64,000 bases of DNA, from the NCBI GenBank assembly GCA_963970005.1, contig CAXAMN010021284.1, positions 141,694 to 205,693 on the forward strand, in the 5' to 3' direction. How positions within the stretch are numbered: the first letter of the stretch is position 1; each line of letters begins with the position of its first letter. The position numbers and the translations under genes are program-made. Origin of the DNA: Durusdinium trenchii (Eukaryota; Sar; Dinophyceae; Suessiales; Symbiodiniaceae). Below are positions 43,144 to 55,330 of the stretch, piece by piece. A model generated the notes under the pieces. That model worked only from the letters and a program-made list of their open reading frames with translations, searched no databases and was not told the DNA's origin.

Positions 43144-46083
43144 ATGTCGAAGGATGAGCCAGAGGCGATCCCCGATCAGAATGATTTTGATGATTTGGAT
43201 GAGGATCTTGGATGGTCATGCAATTACCTGATGGTTTGCATCCTTCTGCCTCTCTTCAATGGCTTCATCAATGGCTACTCCTGGTCTGGTCTTGCTCTTC
43301 ATTACCAGGACATGGGCTGGCCCATTGAGAGGGCTGGCACCGCATGTACCATCGGCTTTGGTTTGCGACTGGTCTTCCAGCAAGCTCAAATGCGCGCAGG
43401 CGGCGCCGGGTCCGGGGTTCTTAGGTCGACCGTACTTGGACACGTGTGGCATCCGCAAGCGGACGGCACACAATGTGAATTGTAGGGACATGCGGTGACA
43501 TGCGGTGACGACACCACTAAAAACACCGAGTGAGGGCGTATACAAATACAGTAACATCAAATAACAGGTTGACTCGTCGGTTTCAAGGTTCCTGATGGCG
43601 TGAGGCCTAATGACATTCAACCATTCATTAGGCCAGGCGCCCTTTCCGTCACGAGCCTTTGATCCGCGTCGCGTCGACACCGGTCGTACTGGGCGGCCGA
43701 CACCCGTCGGCCGCTGCGAGGCTTTTGGGTGGTGGTGCCTTTGGGGCTTTTCCACTTGGCGACAGCTATCCTGGGCACCATCTATACCACCCAGGAGAGC
43801 GATGAAGCTTTTTGGGAGAGGTCCTCGGGTGAAGAAGGAATGTCTTGCAACTCGAGTCGTCGAACCATGATGAACCAGGATGAACCGATCTACGACATAT
43901 ATACTACAGGTCAAAGACATACAAAGACCTCATTGGAGTTGATGAAACAAAAATCATACAACAACACTACTCAAGGAGGTCAAAGACCAGGGTGGCCTGG
44001 GTCTTTGGACTTCTGGGGCATGGTTAGCACTACCCATGCAGACACTCCATAGGACTAGCATATGACTCCCGACCACTTAGGTTGGCTGTTTTGGGGTCAA
44101 GTCTTTTGGATATGGTTTCTGTTGTACCCAGTTCTTCTATTTGGATACGGTTTGCTACCCGTTGCTTCTGGAGATGTTGGATTATGTCTTTCCCCACCTG
44201 CCAGGTGCAGGTTGTTAGATTCTAATTCTATCGTAGTTACTTCCGCCTCCTTCTTTCTCCTCCTCTGCCTCCTTCCAGCTCCAGAGCTTCACCTGAATCA
44301 CGAGCGCCAGAGCTCAGTGGGCACCCCCAGACCTGAACCAGCTGTGCTGATGTCAGAAGGAATGCCAGACAGAATGCCAGTACAAATGCGAGATAGAGTG
44401 CCCGTTTCTTCTTGCCAGATTCAGATAGAATGTCACAAAATTCCGCGAACATATACCAGATAGAATGCCAGAATACGTGCTAGATAGAGTGGCAAACTGA
44501 ATGCCAGATAGAATGCCAGCATATATGCCAGAATTTATGTCAGATAGAAATGTACAATAGATGCCAATAGAATGCCAGATGGTTTTCTAGAAATGCATGT
44601 CAAAAGATATGCCGCATACAATGCCAGACATGATGACAGAAGATATCGGACGCACGCGCTCATCACCAGCGCGCAGTGGACACCGCCATACCCGAACACC
44701 AGCATGGCGTTTAGGACCCTCTTACTGAATTTATTGTTTCTCGGGTCTCGCTTTAGAATGCTGTTTACGTGCACTCCATCTCTTATTTTTTCTGTGGTGA
44801 AGTCTTTTTGGTAAACTTAGAAAACACCGCCGGAGCTAGCAAGCGTAGGACTTGCCGTGGTTGATGGCTTGCAGCAGCAGGTCAGGGTTGTAATACCAGA
44901 CATTGTTGCACAATGTTGCACACATGTTTTCAGAGGCAAACGGAAGGGTAGTGCACAGAAAGGGTTTTGCAAAAACCTATTCTACTAACATCGTGGAAGG
45001 CGCGGGACATTCGTAGAACCCAAGGCTATTCGTGGACAGTTCGTGGAATGGTGGGCCAGTAGCAGAACTGACTGCAACGAAATCCCAGAAACCTTCGCAG
45101 AGCTTCGTGGAAGGTATTTTTGATGCACTAACTTCGTACAAGCGATTTTTGCTGACCCCCTTTCTCCACAAACCCTCCATTTAGCCTTCATGTTTGCACA
45201 CGCAGCAAAGCATCAAAACAAAGACAGGAATTGGAAACGCCATCACTCAAAAAAAATGTTTCGAGATGGTGCAGGTGTTTTGATTTAATATACTGTAGTC
45301 TTCACCAAGCGTCTCCTTTTCCACATTGAAACAACAATCCCACATCATGTACAAAAGGACTCAGGCAGCCTCCAAAATCCAAAACGATTCCAAGACTGGC
45401 CACAAAACCAAGACCCCTCCCAAGACCGCGCGTCCAGCCTCTCTCTTCAAAGTCTGTGTTCCGATCACCAGGAGTGGGCAGTGATCCTCGAGGTGGCGAC
45501 CTTTCAGTGCTTGGACCCTTCCATCACCATCGAAGGTGCGTGCGGTTTAACGTCTTTTTACCGCCCATTGGGACCGCGTGGGGAACTGGTTCAGGGGCTG
45601 AGCAACGTGGGTGACGCGGTAAGTATGGCGTGTGCCTGGCCGAGGTCGGGCGACCATTCATACCAAACAAGGGAATGTCCACTTCATTCGTTCAGGGAGT
45701 GTATAATGAATTGGCTAGTCCTTTGCTCAAGGACGGGCTACATTGATCTATAGTAACTTGAGAAATCATCCTTCAGCGCTCGGCGGCTGAAGTTTTGGTC
45801 GGTGTCTCGCATCCCCTGTGTCCCCACCCCCCGTGGGTCGTTCTTGTTTGCTCGCACTCTGACTGCCTTTGGTGAAACATGGGTGGATCAAGGAGAGGGA
45901 CTAAACATAACAACATGCACTACGAACGATCTACTGTAAGAGGATGGCTCTACTTGGTGCCAGGATCCGATTTTAATCGACGCACCCAGAACGCCGGAGG
46001 CACTGCGTCCTGCCCCCCAACCCCCCTCCAGCGCCACGAACTCAGCATCTAACAAATTACTTGCGTAAATTTGTGCTAGTACG

Positions 46084-46114
<31 letters not shown>

Positions 46115-49100
46115 TCACTGCTACTATGACGCTACAATTTATATACCACTATCTATACGATTAGTATTGCTGCTACGATGACTACTACCACTACTGCTAG
46201 TATTGCTTTTACTGCTGCTACTTGTTCAAACTCTTTCTTACACTGCTGTGTATATTCATATGTTTAATCCTAATCATTCATAAGTTATAATATATTGGTG
46301 TTTATTTTGACTCTCGTTTGTCCTTTGTTCTGTTGCAACATGGGCTAGATTTCTTTTTGTTGATCCCTACTGGTTTTTCTTATGATCTTTTGGGTTATTT
46401 CTTTTTGATCCTTCGCCCGGTGTGCAACACCCATCCCCATCTGCAGGCATTGCCTTCGACGTCTTTGGGCTGTCAGAGACCATGGCGCGGCAAGCGTCCT
46501 CCACGGTGCTGGCCGTTTTCACCTTTGCGGTGGCTGGAGCGGTGACGATCGGTGGGATCATCTACGACTTCGCGGGATGGCAAGGTGGAGCTGGATGGCA
46601 AGGGGTACTTTGTTCATTCGGAATGAGCCCCCAGAAAGAAGAGCGTGACGCAAAGACCATTAAGACTCTATATTCTTGGTCTTTGCCCCACATGTTCAAC
46701 CTTGGGAGAGATGGCTGGCCAGGAGTTGCTTTCTGGGGTTCTTTCCTGAAATCTGCCCAGCCGATTTTTATGGACAGGGGATCCCTCACAAGTCATGGCT
46801 GTTGCCATCACATAGCCATGTTTATTGACTCTGGAACCCTTCATATCCCTTCGCCCAGCGGGTTCAGGCATGTCGGCATTCCATGCGATTTGCCAGTTGA
46901 TCGTCTTGTCGCAACTCGTGGCTCAGCCAGTGGTCCGGAAGTCCTTCTGGGAATTCTTTAAGAAGGAGATGGTCAAGGACTCGATGGTCGGTCAAGGGGA
47001 CGCTATACAAAAGGCAAAAAGCATCAAAAAGCAAGCACCAAACCCCTGGTTCTTCAAAGTGACCAAACTTCATTCATCCGCGGGTGGTTTTTTGGGTCAC
47101 ATCAAGGCCTGGTGAAAAGGGTCACACCAAAAAGGTCACTTTGAAGACGCCCAGCGCGGCCGGGCGTTCTAGCTCTCTTTTTAAAAGTGTGCTTTCCCCC
47201 TTGTTTTGAGTGCCTTTGTCTGACCTACTAGTTACTGTACGTCGTCTTAGTGACGATCATTCTTTGGGCTGAAGACATCTATAGCCTTGTTTTGGTGTCC
47301 TCAAGACATTCTTAGCGCTGCAGGAGACCGAATCCAATGCATTTGCGCTCTCAGTCGTACCTGCACCGAAGCAGAATCCAGCACAGGACCTGCACGCCCT
47401 CCAGCTTGAAGAGGTTGACGCGTTGCCAGGAGCAGTGCCAGATCAGAACGAGCGAGACATCGAAGAGGGCAGAAAAACAGGAGGCTCCCAATTGAACCAA
47501 GCCAGCAAAGAACCAGCCAACACTGCAGAGTACCAGCCTCAAGGCTCGTCATTTGGACACGGCAGAGAAAGCAAGGCTTCGAGTCAGCGTAGCTCAGCCA
47601 TGAGCGATCCGGATGGTCCAACGGGCCGTCCAGGCCGAGAGAGGCACACACGAGGCTCTGTCCGGACCACCCAAACGCGCAAGACCGGCGCCAGCCGCGG
47701 CACGCAGCTCAGTGGAAGATCCGCGCTGACCGTCCGGTCCGCGATGAGCGGTCGCACGCAGAGGACGGCTCTGTCGCGGCTGACCAACATGAAGGAGTCT
47801 TAGCTTTTGAATGGAGACCACCAAAAAGGCTGCTGGGTTTTTTGATGTTTGGACGTGATAGTTTGATGTTATTTGTAGAAGGCAGTTGCACAGAGAAACC
47901 AAGGCATGAAGCAGATAGGAGGATGAAAAAGACCTCAGTTTGGAAACCCCAAACTGGTGGATTCCCATTGGTTTAGCTTTGTAGTCAAGTTGGGGCTCAC
48001 ATCTTCAGACCCAGACGAAGCAGATCTCCAACTTGTTCTATGTGGGCCACGACTGAACCTTTGCAAGATCTCAAAAGGTACCATTCTTTTTTCGACCAGT
48101 TGATCGCATGATCATGCATGATTGCATCTCCCCAATGCTGAGCAAGGATTCCGACAACTTCCAACACCATTTCATGGCCAGCAACGTTCTACGTCCCACC
48201 ATCGCGCAGAGAGCTGGACCAGGGCCCGAGGAGGATGTCGAGGATAAGACCAGGTCGAAAGCAGTTCCCAAGGACCTCGACTTCGACGATTTGCAGGTGA
48301 TTGCTTTTCATGGATTTGTTCGGTTGAAAATGCAGACACCCCTTGAAATCCATCCTGTATAAATATTATATACGAGCATAATGGATGCATTTGATATGGG
48401 TTCATCTCAAAATCACATGACCCCTCAAGATGCGTTGTGTTTGAGTCTATTGCTCCCTGAGACACAGCCAGAGCCCTAGGGATCCTATGGGGCCCCAGGC
48501 TGGGTTTCGTGCTCAATTGTTCTTTCGTCTGGCAATTGATCTTTCACCCAGACATTCACACATGATGGATGCTTGGTCATTGCTTGACCAGACGCACCAG
48601 CGCCCCAATCCTTTCAACCACCCGTCGAAGGACAAACACATCGATCAACTCATGTGACCAATCCAACAAATCGGATTCGGGCGACCGCATCGGGTTCTCT
48701 ACCCCAAAGCGTCAGACGGTGGACCCTGAAGCGTCCAAGCCCCCCCCTGCGTCAGACGAAGAGGTTTGGCCCCAAAGGATTCATGGCGCCCAGGATTTGC
48801 GAATCCCATTGACCTTGATCGTCATTTGCTGCTTTTGCAACTACGCCTGCTACGTGATCGAGTTCTCCACCTTTGCCATCTTCTTTAAGGCACGGAGCGT
48901 TTTTTTGGACCGAGCGGGCGCTCGGAACGGTGGGGCGGAACGGGCGAATTCGGAAGTTCACAGCGAAAACACACGTGGCGAGATTCACTCCAAAAGAGAA
49001 CAAGTGTGAAGACATGCATTAACAATAATATATAATATATATATATACACATATTCTTCCAGCATGAGGCATGAGGTTTGGAGCCGTTTTGTTTTTCAGC

Positions 49101-51615
49101 AGGCGTAAGACGCCGGAATTCCTGAAACCGCTTGCAACGCGGCCGTCGCACATGGACCTCTACACACTAAGGATGCATAGACAAACCTTTTATCAGAACA
49201 TATAGTACTCAGTACTGTAACCTCCAAAGCTTTAGGTGGCAACTGATTGCCTGGCTAAAAGAAAATCACCATTGCAACTTCTCCCTCTCCAAAAAGGCCA
49301 CCCCTTTGGAGTCAGGTTCTAAGAAGTTCCCCCCCATCAGTCTCTCCAAGATCCACAAGACGTCCGGCCCCTTTTTTAGGGTTTCGGGAATCACATGGGC
49401 CCCTGTGGAGAGAACTGGGCGAACATGGGGAATCACCTGTTCTGTGGGCAGAGAACTGGGCCCAGTGGTTCGCTGTAAAAGACGTTGATGTTTTTTTGGT
49501 TTTGGTCCTCCATGTGCTTAAACAATGGCAGGTTTTGCTTTCTTAGGTGTTGCATCACACGATGCATGTCATTGATCCAAACAAGTCCGGAGATGGAACG
49601 GACGCAAACAGCTAGCAACTGAGGAGGGTTCGGCCGCCCGAAAACCAGTTGTTCGTCCGAAACGGATCCGTCCCGTGGGTCCATAGGCCGGTCCGGCTTG
49701 GTCTCATCCTGCCGGTCCATACAAGCTTTCCTTCGTTCACGAAGAGACATGAAGAAACGCAGCAACAGTCGACCGAGAAAAACCCCGAATGTGTTTGAGC
49801 TGAACAAAAGAAGAGGACACCGGAGATCTTATTCTACACCATGTTTGGGCTCCAAAACAAGGGGTCACTCAGATTCTTATACGATTTATCTTAGGCCACG
49901 GTGTGAATTCGAGTGGCAGAATGATCCGGAAAGACTCCATGGAAGAAGGGAAATGGACCAAAACTCATTGGGCCATATTAAGTACACACGCATATATATA
50001 TATAAATGGATCCATGTAAGAGTGTGGAATGACCCATATTTAAACACACACTCATACATGATCCTAAATACACACTCATATATATATATATAAATGGATC
50101 TGGATATAGCCTGCTTTCATCGATGAAGCTCATGACCAGTCTTCTTGCGCTGGCAGCCAGACATTTGATCATTTGGCGGGTCCAAAAGGAATGGGCGGGC
50201 GGTACCGTGAGCAACCCACTAATCAGAAAAATCATATCAACTCAACAAAACCTCCGCAGGTCAATATCTAAGAGCCACCTCCAACCATTCGGAGGCCTAT
50301 CATGGCTGGGAAGCCGCCACTTGGGCGAGCCTGGCGCAGACGGCCGGCGATTTGGTCGCCGCGGTGATGATGAAGCTGCTCCGGAGCGACGTCGAGGAGG
50401 TCGGGGCTTCCGTCGGTCGGATCCGTCCCCGCTTTTCACGGGTCGGAGCGAGCGAGTTCGTGTCCGGCCTTAGAGCTCTAAGGACGATGAAGAGTCTAAG
50501 AACGTTCACAGCCTTTGGGGGGGTGGAAGCTAGTTTTTGCCAGATCCCTGATCGCACCATTTTTGACCTCGGACGACGGTTCGGAGACGGTTCTTCCCTT
50601 GATTGTTCTTTTGGTGGCCAACATGCAGTATTTAGTTGCTTTTTTAATGGTGCTGCATGGATACCACGTGAAGAATTGGGGCATCATTATTGGAATGACC
50701 ATTTTGGACTGGTTTTCAGTTCCAGAAATGCCTTCATCCAAGAGAATGCCCACCTATGTCAAATTGGAACATCAAAAAACTAACCTTCCCTCACTGGGAT
50801 TGCGATTTCCACATGATCCTCATGCCAGCATTTGTTTTTTGCCAAACGTGTTGATGGATTCCTATGGTTCTGGAGGTTGAGAATCCTTCATTCCTGCGAC
50901 GCATGACGATGCAACCCTACAACATCGTTTGCCTGCTCTTCTGCTGGATCTTATGCAATCTTGGGATGATCAGTCCTTTGCTACCCGTGGCAGTGGCGGC
51001 GCAAGTGATCATGGGCACTGTCTCCGAGTTGCACGCCTTTGAACATGTTTTATTTTTGGAGACCTAAATTAGTTTGGGACAATAATAGGTTCATACAAAT
51101 CATACCACAGATCTTCCTGGTTCAGAACCAAATCACCCAGGTCTTCGTCTACATCATGAAGATGACCAATGATCTGAACCTCTTCTTCTCAATGGGGGAT
51201 ACCTCGCTCTATCTCACACTTCAGGTCTATTGCCACTTGGTCCAGGCTTCGAGGCTCCAGGTAGCCACCGTTCGGAACATCTCGAATGGAACATCGAATG
51301 GAACATCTGGGACCCTTTCCGTGAAAAGAGTCTATGGCTTAGAGTTGTCTTTGAAAGACCTAACACTAAGCACGTGCTGTTTGACGTGCTGTTCCTGGCG
51401 GGAAAGAGTACACCGATATTTTTCGTGCACCGATTGTCGCGTTGCGTCGGCTTTGTGGCCACAACTTCGACCACCTGACACATCGGATTCGTTTCGCCAA
51501 GGTCGATCGACACGGGGCCTTGTTGTTGCTTCAAAAAATGGAAGCTTTGGAGATGGATTCAGATAGTCACCTGATTGATTCCATGTGGTTGAAACCAAGG
51601 CTTGCTGATTTGGAA
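43144..51615 (+). CDS. Major-facilitator-like transporter, copy A, about 13 exons
   Basis: A polytopic membrane protein, probably a solute transporter of the major facilitator superfamily; substrate unknown. N-half exons: 43144-43399, 43721-43794, 45472-45535, 46447-46584, 46868-46971. They hold membrane segments such as SCNYLMVCILLPLFNGFING, WVVVPLGLFHLATAILG, and SSTVLAVFTFAVAGAVTIGG with IIYDFAGW. Exon 6 (47324-47794) encodes a long Ser/Arg/Gly-rich cytoplasmic loop; the unspliced frame stops at 47803. Probable C-half: 48147-48296, 48716-48889 (IPLTLIVICCFCNYACYVIE), 50295-50383 (GWEAATWASLAQTAGDLVAA), 50544-50649, 50882-51019, 51111-51224, 51409-51615. Phases join to 695 codons with more exons to come. 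Exon 1 ends with a GC donor; exon 2, and possibly 6 and 9, with GA. The alternative is a 371-residue half-size protein ending at 47803, with a separate gene to the right. Confidence 0.6.
44340..44640. repeat. Degenerate AGAATGCCAG repeat in intron 2 of copy A
   Basis: AGAATGCCAGA(T/C)A and relatives recur about a dozen times with irregular 15-25 bp spacing. Confidence 0.7.
46083..46114. repeat. ACT trinucleotide microsatellite
   Basis: Uninterrupted ACT run of about ten units in intron 3 of copy A. A looser continuation lies at 46115-46220. Confidence 0.9.
47052..47146. mobile_element. Small inverted-repeat element in an intron of copy A
   Basis: CTTCAAAGTGACC at 47052-47064 is the exact reverse complement of GGTCACTTTGAAG at 47134-47146, giving a 95-bp hairpin-like unit between exons 5 and 6. 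The same termini, with the same left flank CCTGGTT, occur at 59604-59690 in a different intron of copy B. This suggests a non-autonomous, MITE- or introner-like element. It encodes nothing. Confidence 0.6.
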
Positions 51616-52590
51616 GTAAGTAGACCTTCATCCCAACTAAATGTCCTTCCACGGTGATGTGACCACCAGATTCAGAGGCTGATCTAACCTGAGGCATCCT
51701 CGACATGTCCATGTTCGAGTGGGGGGTTCTGGGTGCGCCACTCCTCACCTGCTAGTGATGACCGCCCATCAGTGGCTGGACGTCACAATATGATCAATAC
51801 GGAATATCCCTGATTGTACTGTCTGTGCTAACGTGAAGATGGAAACCTGCAAGTTCTTCACTTAAAACATTGATAGAAACCTCTCTCTTCTGCTTGTGCT
51901 TCACCGGTGAACCGTTTTGGTTTGTCCCCACCCCTTCGGTGTGATCGACCAATCGACAGGCAAGAACGCTGAAGCGTGTGGGGGTTGCATCTCCAGAGTC
52001 TTGGTGGAATTGGACTCGGATTCGTTGACAGACCCAGTTTGAGGCGACAAGGACAACATGAACAGATGCTCAGTTAGCTGGGAGGTGATCAGAATATGCG
52101 GGGGTCAGAGGATTCTGGGGTTATATATGGCTGCCACACAGGAGGAAACCGATGCTGCGGTGCTACGGTACGAGACACAAAAGGAACCGACAGGCGCGCA
52201 CGCTGTGAGCGCGAGCTCTTGCGGCTGCATGGATTAGTCACAGCGCTGCGCGTTTTCTGAGCGCTGCGCTGTGCCAACTGAGTGAGCTGTGTGGACTGAG
52301 GCTTCCTTGGACCTTTTCTCTTCGCAAGGGTGAATCCTTTCTTCCCCTTCGTGGTCAGCACTGCCATGTCCACGCTGACCTTCGTTCTCTTCACAGCAGG
52401 CCAGGTTGTTGAGGGTCTGTCTGAGGACTGTCAGTTTTGGATATTTTTGGAATCCCCGCTCAAATCCAAGGGGTGGAACATTGGGTGAACCCTTAATTTC
52501 CATTAATTTCCAACAAACATGGCTCAGGTCTCAGGGTCGGTGTGTTTGCATGGATGTCTTCTGGATCCTTGGACACCAGCCTCGAAACAT
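51616..52590. other. Intron or intergenic; possible basic minus-strand frame
   Basis: A Lys/Arg/Ser-rich frame lies on the minus strand at 52089-52394 (TKGKKGFTLAKRKGPRKP). It may be a chance product of a Glu/Ser-poor GC-rich patch; no splice context supports it. Confidence 0.3.
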
Positions 52591-52592
52591 GA

Positions 52593-52740
52593 CGGTGGCC
52601 ATGGCGATTCGTCCGTGACATCCACGGGTCCAGGAAAACCAAAGCGTCCAGAGGGGCGGTGCTGGAGTTGGTGCGGCACATGTGTCCGAACCAGATCTCC
52701 GACTCTGTCGACCTGGTGAAGACGCTGTCGACGGACGGGT
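52593..52740 (+). CDS. Possible exon, unknown
   Basis: A GC-rich frame reads WRFVRDIHGSRKTKASRGAV, LELVRHMCPNQISDSVDLVK and TLSTDGS. It resembles a folded helical segment and may be a 3' exon of transporter copy A or a separate gene. A GT donor (ACGG|GTCGTA) lies near its end; no good acceptor was found. Confidence 0.25.
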
Positions 52741-55190
52741 CGTAGGTCCCGGAAATTCGTTCGATTTCACGTTCGAGTTCGTTTTTGGTCTGTTGAGGCT
52801 TTCAACAGTGTGTCTCAGAATAAGAACCCTCCGTCTATTGAAAGAAGCGCGAGATGACTTCCCAAGCGGACTAAACTGATCCAGTTCTCTCAGTCTTCTT
52901 TTGAACCCTGGGTCCATTGGAGCACACGAGACGAGGCTTTTGCCAGCGCGTGGGTTGCGAAGACATCGAGACGGCCGAAGCTCAGCGCAGCCGACGGCTG
53001 GGAACCAAGCGTGTAAGCCACTGGAGTGTGGTCAGCCGCAAGACTACAGCGTCTTGGAACAGCCAAGCTGGTGGCGCGCACGGCATGAGGAATGTAGTTG
53101 GTTCTTGCCACCAAGAGCGAGTGACCCCCCCTCTTGTTCATTCGATAGATCATCTAGGACATCTGGCAGTGTTGCTGATCCTGCGACCGTGTTTCGGACC
53201 ATTCCTCGGCGACCGTTGAACGAGTTCAGGACGCAGATGTCCGAACGCCACACCAACGGTGCCGGCTGGGAAGATACATGGAATACTTTTATTCTTTTTC
53301 GCGAGATATTCGACGATTCGATATCAGTGTATTGGATGATAAGACTTAAGAAAATGTCCTAACATGTTTTTGATATATAGAATACAGGGCACCTGGCAAG
53401 CACCTGGTTTTCAGCACGCGGCTCGTGTCCAGCCGTCGCAGCGCATTGCGACGAAAGCGGTTTAGGAGGGTCGTGACAAAAATGCCAAAGAATGTATCAC
53501 CTGGACCCAGCTGAAAGCATTGGATTCATTTTCGGAGGTCAAACATCGGCATCTCACCAGGGGCCTCCTGTAGTCGTAGTCCCCTTTCCAAGGCCTTTCC
53601 AAGGCCACTTGCCCGGTCCCAGGACGTTGGTCCCGTTGTTGCGGAGCTCCATGAGAGCTGAGCCGAACACTTCAAGGCATGTCCAGCTGCATGTCCATCT
53701 CAAGGGATGACAGATTCGTGTGCACAAAAGATGAGGTTCCGCAGATTCGTGTCTTTGATGCTGACATCTCCCAAAATCATCAAAATCCCCGCATTTTGCC
53801 TGGCAACAGCACATTGGCGGCTGTGGCTCAAAAGAAGGGGTGTTTGATGGTGTTTGAAATCTGTAGATCGCAAAGACCTAGCATTGGCAGGCTTGCGATG
53901 AGCCCCCCTTTTGACCATGCCCCCAGAAAGCAGGAAGGCGGCTGAGTCACAACATCAAACCCAGGAAGAGTCTCACAGTGTTTACTTTCAAAGTCCTCTC
54001 ATGGGTACATAACAAAGGAGGATATATACGTAAAACCACTTTGCTTTGCAAGGGCAATTCAAGTTCCATGTTTTGCTGAGGTGACCTCAAAGTAACACAA
54101 GCACTCATGTGGCCAAGGAGATCATTTTCCAAACTTGTGGTTGCCAGGTTTGGTTGGCTGAGGTGGAGTCCTTTTCAAGAAACAAGGCAACAGACCCGCA
54201 TGATTTCTGCCCAGGCTTTGCGTCTGGAAAGTGAGCGGCTTTGAACGCCTGGGTGGCCTCCACGTAGTTGCATGCAGATGATCTCCATCGGGTGGAATAG
54301 AACCTATTCGGCCCCTGTTTTGATCGAAAGACCATGTTTTAGCTCGAAAATAGGTGTCACTCAGGTTCCAACAGACGGTATAGACGGACACCTAGGTCGC
54401 CTGAAGACAGCAACTACTGACTGGAGAAGGACGCGAATTGCGCCTCTTTTTTGGGAGCCCGCATGAAATCTTTAATGTACACGGGGTGTGTCGGCTGGGA
54501 TGGACCTCCAATTGCTTGGCATCCTCTGATCGACACCCACACCCTTCGAGAAGACCTCTCAGATTTGCAACCAAATCTGACACCTTCGTTCATGTGTTGT
54601 CGACCTGTCAGCCCTGTCAGGGCCTGTCCCACGGAGTAGGCAGGAAGACTACAGGCACCAAATCAAACGTGGCTTCACTGGGTCGCTGTGTCCGGGTTGG
54701 GGTCGACCCACCAAGAGCCCCATGAGCTCAAAGGTGGATAGAGTCATCCAGACATGGTTGGCTGTGATGCTGGAAACAAAAGACCTCGATGCACCCAGCA
54801 GATGAGACTTCCAGATGCTGGAAGGGAGGCCTGGGGTCGCTTAGGGTGGGAGACCTGCCCAGATGACACAGATGAGAACCCCCCACATCCCGACCACGAA
54901 AAAGGAAGGATGGGTCGCCATCGTTGGAGTCCGGAGGGCGGAACTGGAAGTCATGGAGTTGGAACAGTCATGGATTACTAGGTCAACCTACCAGGGTGAG
55001 TCACTCGCTCCGAGTTCGTTTTGACCCACTGCCATTTCTGGTGAGTTTCTCTCTTATTCCCCGGCATATGCCGAGCTGGATGCAGCTAACCCATGCTAAC
55101 CCTGCATATGAACCGATGTGAACTATTCAGGCATCCTGATGGTTGAAACAATCCGGCCTTCTTTCTCGCTGAGCACCCCCCCCATGGACC
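52741..55190. other. 2.4 kb without a recognised gene
   Basis: GC-rich patches near 52920-53040 and 53560-53690 have open frames but no motif. Confidence 0.35.
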
Positions 55191-55330
55191 AATGGAGTTC
55201 CAGGTCCCTTTCAGACCGCAGCCACTCTCCCAGACCGCCAGACCGCCAGCGCCGCAGGTCGACTGCTGACGGTCCGGGTCCGCCTGCCTCCGCGTCGAAG
55301 AAAAGATGGAGAGGACGGGGGCCACCGAGT
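55191..55330 (+). CDS. Weak exon candidate, Ser/Arg/Pro-rich
   Basis: The frame reads QWSSRSLSDRSHSPRPPDRQ, RRRSTADGPGPPASASKKR and WRGRGPPS. The low-complexity composition is like the cytoplasmic loops of the transporter family. No splice model. Confidence 0.2.
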
